Source of the DNA: Sphingobacteriaceae bacterium
Lineage (GTDB): Bacteria; Bacteroidota; Bacteroidia; Sphingobacteriales; Sphingobacteriaceae
DNA: 15,254 nucleotides
Assembly (NCBI GenBank): GCA_025450155.1
Contig: JANWIB010000099.1
Span: 1 to 15,254, forward strand
Reading direction: 5' to 3'
The notes beneath the pieces were generated by a model. It was not told the DNA's origin. It did not search any database and saw only the letters and a list, made by a program, of their open reading frames with translations. The number at the start of each line of letters is the position of its first letter. The stretch's first letter is position 1. Position numbers and translations under genes: made by a program. Positions 7,382-14,436 of this stretch are shown here, one piece after another.

Positions 7382-8239
7382 TTAATTCCCCGGAAGAACC
7401 ATTAGCGGAATTTTATGATACTTCATCATGCTTTTTGTGGTACTGCTATGAAACAAATTTTGCAGAAACGAATACTTTTTATGAACCAATGCAAGTAAAT
7501 CAATAGCTTCAATGCGGGAAAATTTTGCCAGTGCATTCGGAATTTCATGATCCCGAATGTCCTCATAAGTCATATCCAGGTAGTCTATCCTTGCAGCCAG
7601 TTTATTAAAGTGATCCATATGTTTTACTTTTTCACTAACAGACAGCTTCTCGGGAGAAACATGAATAACTATAATTTCAGAATCAAAAACCCGGGCAAAA
7701 TCACCAAGCATTTTAAGTGCCTTATAATCAGATTTATCCAAGTCGCTTGCAAAAGCTATTTTGTCCATGCCTTTAATAGGCACTTTTTCGGGTACCAAAA
7801 GTACCGGGCAAAAAGCGTTGTCTATCACATCAGAAGTCATGCTGCCAAAAATGAAATTGTTAATTATACCTTCTCTGCTTTTGTCGCCCATAACAATCAG
7901 CCATATATTCCTTTTATCTATCGTGTCAATTACAGTACTTCCATAAGCAAGAGGACTTTGCGATACCTGCACCTGCACTTTGCTGTCAGGATGCGTATGC
8001 TTCATTTTTTTTATTAATCGTTCCGCCGTATCCTCCAATTTTTTCGAAGTGTTTTTTTCAATAACCGGGTATTCCTCATAATAGGGATAAACCCCGGCTT
8101 CAGCCGGTATAATAGCAGGAATTTGAAATGCATTAAAGAGTACCACGTCAGAATGCGTTTTTTCGGCAATGTTTAGTGCAACTTCAGCGGCATGTTCAGC
8201 TCGTTTCGAAAAATCGGTCATTACAAGTATTTTTTTCAT
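7382..8239 (-). CDS. Universal stress protein, two tandem USP domains
   Basis: 285 residues. Domain 1 (1-152) starts MKKILVMTDFS and ends FCPVLLVP. It carries a nucleotide-loop-like stretch MGDKSREGIINNFIFGS, with the second glycine of the usual G-2x-G replaced by Ser and one extra residue before the GS. Domain 2 (about 157-285) starts IAFASDLD and ends IPLMVLP. Its loop region (ALVHKKYSFLQNLFHSS) lacks the glycines. This is the first gene of a two-USP operon. Nucleotide binding is therefore likely in only one domain of each protein: domain 1 here, domain 2 in the downstream paralogue. A loose version of the tandem-box promoter lies upstream (8273-8338). Confidence 0.9.
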   Translation of the reverse strand: MKKILVMTDFSKRAEHAAEVALNIAEKTHSDVVLFNAFQIPAIIPAEAGVYPYYEEYPVIEKNTSKKLEDTAERLIKKMKHTHPDSKVQVQVSQSPLAYGSTVIDTIDKRNIWLIVMGDKSREGIINNFIFGSMTSDVIDNAFCPVLLVPEKVPIKGMDKIAFASDLDKSDYKALKMLGDFARVFDSEIIVIHVSPEKLSVSEKVKHMDHFNKLAARIDYLDMTYEDIRDHEIPNALAKFSRIEAIDLLALVHKKYSFLQNLFHSSTTKSMMKYHKIPLMVLPGN

Positions 8240-8272
8240 AGGTGGGTCTTAGATAAAAATTGATTTTTATGT

Positions 8273-8338
8273 CAAAAAAAGATGATTCAGTCCATATTTT
8301 AAACTGATTTTATTTAGAAATGTTTGTATTTAGATCAA
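8273..8338 (-). promoter_or_regulatory. Possible degenerate tandem-box promoter of the USP operon
   Basis: On the minus strand: TTGATCTAAATACA (8338-8325, only the first half-site good), then CTAAATAAAATCAG (8317-8304, only the second half-site good), then TTTTTTTG (8280-8273), 33 bases before the ATG. The distal box lies exactly 44 bp from the -7-like element, as in the five better promoters. The two boxes are 21 rather than 22 bp apart. The AT-rich context makes chance matches easier. Confidence 0.35.
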
Positions 8339-8391
8339 CGTCATAGATTGCTGTAACAGGAATTAAAGAAGTTTTTTAACAAATTGTTGTA

Positions 8392-9807
8392 ATGAAAAAA
8401 AACTATTCTCTGATTATAACTTTTTTTGGGCTATTTAGTGTATTTCCATGTTTAGGCCAAATACTTCCTGAGAATAATTCTTTGTCCAAAGCGTTACTTG
8501 ATTCCAATATTGAAAAATACCTGGCAACAGAAAATGCTCAAAAACTAAATTTTCCAAATCTTACCCGAAACCTTTATCGGCAAAATAACTATAGCTATAT
8601 ATGGTTTAACCGCGAAAATAAGTTGCTGTGGGATGCTATGTCGCTGCTCGATTGTGTGGTTCAGTATGGGTTAAATCCAAATCAATACCATTCTGCTGAT
8701 CTTAATTATGATACTATCCGGTTAGTTGCAACCAGTATTGCCCCTAATAATTCGGTTCTTAAAGGAAGGGCAGATGTTCTTTTAACTGACGCCGTGCTAT
8801 CTTTTATGGTTCATCTGCATTTTGGAAGAGCTAATCCAACTATCTCTTTTCAGGAGATAGATAGCGAGAATTTTAAAGGATACCAGATAGACTCAGTTTT
8901 AAAAACAGCCATACAGGTTCCGGCAAAGTTCTCGCAAATGATACTTGGTGTGCAGCCCAAAATGAAAGGATATCGGCAATTACAGAATTTTTTGCGATTG
9001 GCAGTCCATCGGCACCAAGAAGATTGCCATGAAATATCGGGAGATACATTAAAACAGGTAGCCATTAATTTGGAACGGTATAAATGGGAAAATGTTAATG
9101 AAGAGGAGGTTTATGTAGAAATTAATATCCCGGCATTTGCCTTAAAATTTGTTGATAAGGACAGCACACAAAATTTTAAGGTTATAATCGGTAACCCATC
9201 CACACCGACACCTGTGCTGAGTGGCAAAATTCGATATTTTAAAACGGCTCCCGACTGGACTGTGCCTTCTAGTATATTAGGGAAAGAATTATTACCCAGA
9301 GCAATGAATAACCCCGTTTATCTGAAAAGAAATAATTTTTCTATTTATACCCAAAAAAGAGAAGTTATTGCAGCTACTCCGGCTAACTTAAAAGCCGTTC
9401 GTGCTAACCCGGCTAATTATTTTATCCGTCAGTCTCCTGGTCCGGATAATGCCCTGGGGCAAATTGTGTTTCATTTTGAAAATCCCTATAGCATTTACCT
9501 GCACGATACGCCCAACAGAAAACTTTTTAATCAACCTAACCGGGCATTAAGCCATGGATGTATCCGCATAGAAGATCCAAAAATGTTTGTAACCCGGCTG
9601 CTAAAGCACGATTCCGCTCTTTCTGATACGTACCTCACTGTGTATAATTCAATGACTTCTTATAAAAGATTTATTTATACGCTTAAAAAGCCAGTAACCA
9701 TTGTAATAAGATACATCACTTGCGAAATCCAAAACGGAGCTTTAATAAAATACCCGGATTTATATAAACAGGATAAAAAATTGATTGAAAATTTGTTTAA
9801 TAACTAA
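8392..9807 (+). CDS. L,D-transpeptidase, YcbB/LdtD-like
   Basis: 471 residues. Signal peptide 1-23, ending around CLGQ. The N-terminal scaffold domain (about 35-150) has the family signature of YSYIWFNRENKLLWDAMSLL followed by YGLNPNQYH. LERYKW (about 228-233) and VNIPA-like strands lead into the YkuD catalytic domain (about 240-420). The active-site motif is SHGCIR (387-392), with nucleophile Cys390 and the usual upstream His371. It cross-links peptidoglycan stems 3-3 or attaches proteins in the periplasm. The peptidoglycan-binding repeat that YcbB proteins normally carry before LER is reduced to a short remnant here. It is divergent from the USP operon and 57 bases before ppsA on the same strand. 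Confidence 0.9.
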   Translation: MKKNYSLIITFFGLFSVFPCLGQILPENNSLSKALLDSNIEKYLATENAQKLNFPNLTRNLYRQNNYSYIWFNRENKLLWDAMSLLDCVVQYGLNPNQYHSADLNYDTIRLVATSIAPNNSVLKGRADVLLTDAVLSFMVHLHFGRANPTISFQEIDSENFKGYQIDSVLKTAIQVPAKFSQMILGVQPKMKGYRQLQNFLRLAVHRHQEDCHEISGDTLKQVAINLERYKWENVNEEEVYVEINIPAFALKFVDKDSTQNFKVIIGNPSTPTPVLSGKIRYFKTAPDWTVPSSILGKELLPRAMNNPVYLKRNNFSIYTQKREVIAATPANLKAVRANPANYFIRQSPGPDNALGQIVFHFENPYSIYLHDTPNRKLFNQPNRALSHGCIRIEDPKMFVTRLLKHDSALSDTYLTVYNSMTSYKRFIYTLKKPVTIVIRYITCEIQNGALIKYPDLYKQDKKLIENLFNN

Positions 9808-9864
9808 ACCTATTCCTGCCATGTCTGTTACATATCAAATCCAGATTATTTTATTTAAAAACGC

Positions 9865-12267
9865 ATGATGGTAACATATATCAAAAAATTCAACAATATC
9901 TCTATCGACGATATTGCTGAAGTAGGCGGTAAAAACGCATCCCTTGGCGAAATGTACACACACCTTTCTGCAAAAGGAATCCATATTCCTAACGGTTTTG
10001 CTATTACATCCTTTGCATTTCGTCATTTTATTGAGTATAATAAACTGGATGGTGTTCATGAAAAGCTATTAGACCAACTGGACCGACCCAGTTATTCCAA
10101 TCTGAATGTTATAGGGAAACGATCGCGAGACCTGATATTGGCTGCCAGAATGCCTGATGATCTTGCCGAGGCTATTGTGGATTCTTATAAAGAATTAGTA
10201 GAAGAAGGCCATGCCGAAGTATCTGTAAGAAGCAGCGCCACGGCCGAAGATCTGCCCGAAGCAAGTTTTGCCGGGCAACACGAATCTTTTTTAAATATAA
10301 AAGGCAAAGAAGCCTTGCTTGATGCGGTGAAAAAATGTTTCGCTTCTTTATATACCGACCGGGCCATTAAATACCGGGAGGATAAAGAATTTGAACATCA
10401 CACGGTGCTGCTTTCTGTTGGGGTACAAGCAATGGTTCGTTCGGATAAGGCTTGTTCTGGTATTGGATTTACCATCGAACCGGAATCAGGTTTTAGAAAT
10501 GTGGTGCACCTTTCAGGAGGTTGGGGTTTGGGCGAAAACATTGTTCAGGGTACCATAACTCCTGATGAATTTATTCTTTTTAAACCTTCATTGAAAGCAA
10601 AAAAGAAGGCAATTATCCAAAAAAGATTGGGCAGTAAAACTCAAATGATGGTTTATGCGAAGGAAGACGATAGTTCCGGCTCTACCATTAACGTAGACAC
10701 TCCTCTCGATTTAAAAGAAAAATTTGTCCTTTCGGATGACGAAATAACTACATTGGGCAACTGGGCGTTGGCAATTGAAGAACATTACCAAAAACCGATG
10801 GATATTGAATGGGCAAAAGATGGAAATAGCGGGAAATTATTTATTCTTCAGGCCCGGCCCGAAACGGTAAACAGCAGAAAAAAACTCACCGATGTAAAAG
10901 AGTATCAACTGGCCGAAAAAGGCGAAGTCCTTGCAACAGGGCAAGCCATCGGAAGTAAAATAACCGCTGGCAGGGCACGGATTCTTGCGTCGCCGGCTGA
11001 TGCAGATAAGTTACAGGAGGGAGATATTTTGGTTACAGAAACTACCAGCCCCGATTGGGATCCGATATTAAAAAAGGTAGCGGCAATTATTACCAATAAA
11101 GGTGGCCGAACCAGCCATGCATCGATAGTAGCCAGAGAATTAGGAGTACCTGCTGTGGTAGGCACCGAAAATGCAACGCATAAAATAGCTGACGGCCAAT
11201 TGATTACTGTCTCCTGTGCCGAAGGAAAAACCGGAAAAATATATCGGGATACCTTAAAATGGAACGAAACCCTGCACGATTTTTCTAAAACAGAAATTCC
11301 GGTTCAACCTCAGGTAATGATGATTTTGGGTGAGCCTGAAAAAGCATTTCAATTGGCGGCCTATCCCAATAATGGCATCGGTTTAATGCGTATTGAATTT
11401 ATTATTAGCCATTACGTGCAAATTCACCCCATGGCCATAGTGAAATTTAATGAATTGAAAGACCAAAAAGCCAGACAAACGATAGAGGAACTTACTCATC
11501 ATTATCCCGACAAGGAAAAATATTTTGTGGAAAGACTGGCCGAAGGAGTGGCGACCATCGCGGCAGCCTTTTATCCAAAAGAGGTGATTGTGAGGATGAG
11601 TGATTTTAAAACCAATGAATATGCCAATTTAGTAGGAGGGAAACAGTTTGAACCCATAGAGGAAAACCCAATGCTTGGTTTTAGAGGCGCATCCAGATAT
11701 TATCATGATTTATATAAGGACGGATTTCGACTAGAATGTGAAGCCATGAGAATGGTAAGAGATGAGATAGGATTAACCAACGTGAAGCTGATGATACCGT
11801 TTTGCCGTACGCCCGAAGAAGGTAGGAAAGTAGTTGATATAATGCAAAAATATGGGCTCAAACAAGGCGAAAATGAACTGGAGATTTATGTAATGGCCGA
11901 AATTCCGAGTAACATAATTCTGGCAGAAGAATTTGCTAAAATATTTGATGGGTTCTCTATTGGTTCTAATGACCTGACCCAACTTACCTTAGGAATAGAC
12001 CGTGATTCGGCTATTATCGAAAGCTTGTTTGATGAAGAAAACCCAGCCAGTAAAGCCTTGATAAAAATGATGATTGATAAGGCAAAAGCGCTGAATAAAA
12101 AGATTGGACTTTGTGGGCAAGCCCCGAGCGATTCTGAAGCATTTGCCCGCTTTTTGGTTGAAGCCGGCATAGATAGCATTTCATTTAATCCTGACGCCTT
12201 GTTGAACGGTATTGAAAATATTAATAAAGCAACCCTTGAAAAAGGATTGCTTGCAAGAATGGTATGA
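9865..12267 (+). CDS. ppsA: Phosphoenolpyruvate synthase
   Basis: 800 residues, close to the usual length of about 790. It converts pyruvate and ATP to PEP, AMP and phosphate, the entry to gluconeogenesis. Order: N-terminal ATP-grasp domain (about 1-350, with EVSVRSSATAEDLPEASFAGQ and GGWGLGENIVQGTITPDEF); swivelling phosphohistidine domain (about 375-460, GGRTSHASIVARELGVPAVVG, His418 the phosphorylated residue); PEP-binding TIM barrel (about 490-795, with GSNDLTQLTLGIDRD and GLCGQAPSD, Cys750 the proton donor). All catalytic motifs are intact. An ATG at 9868 is an equally good start. No tandem box lies upstream, so it may be transcribed with the transpeptidase. AAAATTTG at 9788-9795 could be an internal -7 element. 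Confidence 0.96.
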   Translation: MMVTYIKKFNNISIDDIAEVGGKNASLGEMYTHLSAKGIHIPNGFAITSFAFRHFIEYNKLDGVHEKLLDQLDRPSYSNLNVIGKRSRDLILAARMPDDLAEAIVDSYKELVEEGHAEVSVRSSATAEDLPEASFAGQHESFLNIKGKEALLDAVKKCFASLYTDRAIKYREDKEFEHHTVLLSVGVQAMVRSDKACSGIGFTIEPESGFRNVVHLSGGWGLGENIVQGTITPDEFILFKPSLKAKKKAIIQKRLGSKTQMMVYAKEDDSSGSTINVDTPLDLKEKFVLSDDEITTLGNWALAIEEHYQKPMDIEWAKDGNSGKLFILQARPETVNSRKKLTDVKEYQLAEKGEVLATGQAIGSKITAGRARILASPADADKLQEGDILVTETTSPDWDPILKKVAAIITNKGGRTSHASIVARELGVPAVVGTENATHKIADGQLITVSCAEGKTGKIYRDTLKWNETLHDFSKTEIPVQPQVMMILGEPEKAFQLAAYPNNGIGLMRIEFIISHYVQIHPMAIVKFNELKDQKARQTIEELTHHYPDKEKYFVERLAEGVATIAAAFYPKEVIVRMSDFKTNEYANLVGGKQFEPIEENPMLGFRGASRYYHDLYKDGFRLECEAMRMVRDEIGLTNVKLMIPFCRTPEEGRKVVDIMQKYGLKQGENELEIYVMAEIPSNIILAEEFAKIFDGFSIGSNDLTQLTLGIDRDSAIIESLFDEENPASKALIKMMIDKAKALNKKIGLCGQAPSDSEAFARFLVEAGIDSISFNPDALLNGIENINKATLEKGLLARMV

Positions 12268-12323
12268 GAGAGTTTTTACAAGAAATGGAAGGCTATTATA
12301 TTAAAGGAAAAATCTATGAGTAA
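12264..12323 (+). CDS. Possible 19-residue ORF overlapping the ppsA stop
   Basis: An ATG overlaps the ppsA TGA (ATGA, 12264-12267) and opens a 19-codon frame, MREFLQEMEGYYIKGKIYE, ending in TAA at 12321-12323. The overlap is the arrangement used for translational coupling, and the peptide is charged and aromatic. It may equally be a chance frame. No conservation can be tested here. Confidence 0.2.
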   Translation: MREFLQEMEGYYIKGKIYE

Positions 12324-12377
12324 AAAGAACCTACCATTAACGGGCTTCACATTTTATTAAAGGCAACTTCTTTGAAA

Positions 12378-13031
12378 TTAATAAATTACCGCTAACTGGT
12401 CATCTACTTCCACTACTCCTGGTGCAGCAGCCACAGCTCGTTCTACTTCTTTTCGTTCATTCCATGATCGGGCCGATCCTTTGAGTATTACCTTATTTCC
12501 TGTTGTTTCAATTTTAATTTTATCTGCTTCCAAGTCAGCGCTTCGTTCCAGCGCTTTTCTAATATTTTCTTTAACAATGATGGTGTTCACTCTGGGTTTT
12601 ACGGTTATCCAATTGCTTAACCCCCTTACTCCGTTTAAATTATTTATGGCATTTTCTGCCCCCTCTTTTTGATATAGCCAGTCTACTTCTCCTTCCAGTT
12701 GCACCCAACCGTTATCTACTTTAATTTTAATTCTTTCATCCGGAATAGTTGTATTCCATTCTAACGCCCGTATGGCATTTTCTGCTATCATTGCGTCGGG
12801 TAGTTTGCTGCTATCTGTTAGCCTGACTTCAATATCTTCAGCAACGGCTTTTACCCCTTTTACTCGTTTAGCAGCCTTTTCGGCAGCTAATTTTTCAGAA
12901 TAAAATTTTACATAACCGCTTAATGTTACTATTCCATTGTATACGCCTACTCCAATTTCTGGTGCATTTAGTGCAGGCTCCCAACGTAATTCTTCCATTA
13001 CATCTTGCTGAATTTCTTGATCTGTTTTCAT
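12378..13031 (-). CDS. Triple BON-domain protein
   Basis: 217 residues made almost entirely of three BON domains: about 4-72, 78-148 and 150-217. Each has an N-terminal helix, a V-x-N-G-x-V-x-L-x-G (or K-V-I-L-K-G) strand pair, and a closing helix ending in a GV-x-V/L turn. The characterised member OsmY is exported. This one has no signal peptide (it starts MKTDQEIQQDV), so it is probably cytoplasmic. BON domains bind phospholipid or other hydrophobic ligands in known cases; the ligand here is unknown. The gene is divergent from the regulator and has the best tandem-box promoter of the window (13053-13118), making it the strongest candidate target. Confidence 0.92.
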   Translation of the reverse strand: MKTDQEIQQDVMEELRWEPALNAPEIGVGVYNGIVTLSGYVKFYSEKLAAEKAAKRVKGVKAVAEDIEVRLTDSSKLPDAMIAENAIRALEWNTTIPDERIKIKVDNGWVQLEGEVDWLYQKEGAENAINNLNGVRGLSNWITVKPRVNTIIVKENIRKALERSADLEADKIKIETTGNKVILKGSARSWNERKEVERAVAAAPGVVEVDDQLAVIY

Positions 13032-13052
13032 AGTATCTCTTTTTGATAATTA

Positions 13053-13118
13053 TAAAATTAGATGATATAGCTCATATCCTTGCTGACTTAAGTCATTGTG
13101 GCTGTTGATATTGATCAA
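13053..13118 (-). promoter_or_regulatory. Tandem FNR-like box promoter of the BON gene, shared with the regulator gene
   Basis: On the minus strand: distal box TTGATCAATATCAA (13118-13105), a perfect TTGAT-N4-ATCAA; 8 bp; proximal box ATGACTTAAGTCAG (13096-13083), with a 12-bp perfect dyad; 22 bp; -7-like element TAATTTTA (13060-13053); 21 bp to the ATG at 13031. Both boxes also face the regulator gene. A -7-like TATATTAG at 13143-13150 stands 24 bp from the nearer box on that side, so bidirectional control and autoregulation are possible. Confidence 0.82.
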
Positions 13119-13208
13119 TTGCTTTACGTTTTTTATCAAATTTATATTAGGAAGAACACTGAAGGCCTTTTTTCGTTTATCAAACAGCTACTTAACATTC
13201 TCCCGGTT

Positions 13209-14267
13209 ATGAAAAAAGTTTTATTGATTGATGATGATGAAGCATTGAGAGAAAATGTTGCTGACATACTCGGCCTTTCTAATTATACAGTTATAACCGC
13301 CGGATGTGGAAAATCGGGTGTTGAAAAAGCATTAAAAGAACGGCCTGACCTTATACTGTGCGATGCGGTTATGCCAGGTTTAGATGGTTATGGGGTAATA
13401 CATATTCTCAGCAGGCATCCCGATACGTTCCTCATCCCTTTCATATTTCTTACTGGTGAAAATAATCTGGCAGATATTAGAAAGGGAATGCAAATGGGCG
13501 CAGATGGTTATTTAGTTAAACCATTTAAGGAAACGGATCTTTTGAACACCATTGAAATACGTTTAAAGAAATATGATAGAATAAAAAAGAATATCGTGCA
13601 TGATAAAAAAGGTATCAGTACGTTTTTACAACAGGTCAATGAATCGGATCGTTTTAACCTGGTTTCCAGCCAAAGAGATATGCACCTCTATAAGAAAAAG
13701 CACGTATTGTATTCCGAAGGACAACGTCCCTTCAATATATATTTTGTTATTAGTGGAAAAATTAAAGAGTACCTGATAAATGAAGATGGTAAAGAGTTGA
13801 TTACCAATATGTATACCGAAGGTGATTTTATTGGGTACACTGCTATTTTGGAGAATATCAATTATACAGAAACCGCACAGGTTATTGAAGATGCTAAGCT
13901 CGTGCTGATACCGAAAAGTGATTTTCTTCAGCTTATTAATAATGACCGGCAGGTAGCCCGGCAATTCATTAGTCTCTTATCCCATAATGTTCGCGAAAAA
14001 GAAGAAAGGCTTCTGAATTTGGCTTACAACTCATTAAGAAAAAAAGTAGCATCAGGAATTATAGATGTGATAGATAAATTTCCGGATAAAAAAGAAGGAA
14101 AACCGGTTATTGAAATTTCGAGGGAAGATTTAGCACATGTAGTTGGATCGGCCCAGGAATCTATGATCAGAACGCTAAGGGAGTTTAAAACCGAAAAATT
14201 AATTGAGATCATGGAAGGAAGTATTATCGTGCTGAATGAGAATAAGCTCAGGCATTTACTATATTAA
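13209..14267 (+). CDS. Receiver-CRP/FNR fusion transcription regulator
   Basis: 352 residues from ATG 13209. A GTG at 13098 would place the FNR box inside the coding region. Receiver domain 1-120: acidic pocket DDD (8-10), phosphoacceptor Asp52, Thr82, Lys104, all intact. Cyclic-nucleotide-binding-type fold about 148-262: GDFIG at 205-209, but where CRP has the cAMP-binding ERSA this protein reads TETA (220-223), so cAMP binding is unlikely. Long dimer helix about 245-285. Winged HTH about 296-345, with recognition segment QESMIR (316-321). Glu317 and Arg321 match the base-contacting E and R of FNR, and no CRP-type Arg precedes the Glu. Only two cysteines, so no FNR iron-sulfur cluster. No histidine kinase gene is nearby. 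It is inferred to bind the tandem boxes when phosphorylated. Confidence 0.9.
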   Translation: MKKVLLIDDDEALRENVADILGLSNYTVITAGCGKSGVEKALKERPDLILCDAVMPGLDGYGVIHILSRHPDTFLIPFIFLTGENNLADIRKGMQMGADGYLVKPFKETDLLNTIEIRLKKYDRIKKNIVHDKKGISTFLQQVNESDRFNLVSSQRDMHLYKKKHVLYSEGQRPFNIYFVISGKIKEYLINEDGKELITNMYTEGDFIGYTAILENINYTETAQVIEDAKLVLIPKSDFLQLINNDRQVARQFISLLSHNVREKEERLLNLAYNSLRKKVASGIIDVIDKFPDKKEGKPVIEISREDLAHVVGSAQESMIRTLREFKTEKLIEIMEGSIIVLNENKLRHLLY

Positions 14268-14436
14268 CCTTTCAGGCTTTTTAATTTTTTGATCCGGGCT
14301 GTAATTGAAGGAATATCCCCCGGGGCTAATTGAGCCATTCTAAGCTTCAAAATCCGGTTTTAATTCTGGAAATAAGTTGCAAGTTCAACCTTACAATTCG
14401 CTTTCTTTCCCATGAAACTATCTGATTAAACCCCTA

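Noticed and set aside
7547..8017. 156-codon plus-strand ORF opposite the USP gene
   Set aside because: No recognisable protein features; it is a shadow of the well-supported USP frame.
9821..9868. 15-codon frame ending at the ppsA start
   Set aside because: Short, hydrophobic by AT-richness, no supporting signal; judged chance.
13098..13208. GTG start giving a 389-residue regulator
   Set aside because: The extension would cover the perfect FNR box, does not look like a domain, and the receiver domain begins canonically at MKKVLLIDDD (ATG 13209).
13119..13208. Exact module spacing toward the regulator gene
   Set aside because: Positions 13141-13148 and 13163-13170 do not hold a -7-like element; only an off-by-two candidate at 13143-13150 exists, so it is listed as a possibility rather than a sixth module.
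14268..14436. Terminator between regulator and cytochrome genes
   Set aside because: CCCCGGGG and a small GGCT-N5-AGCC hairpin are present but no T-run follows on either strand.
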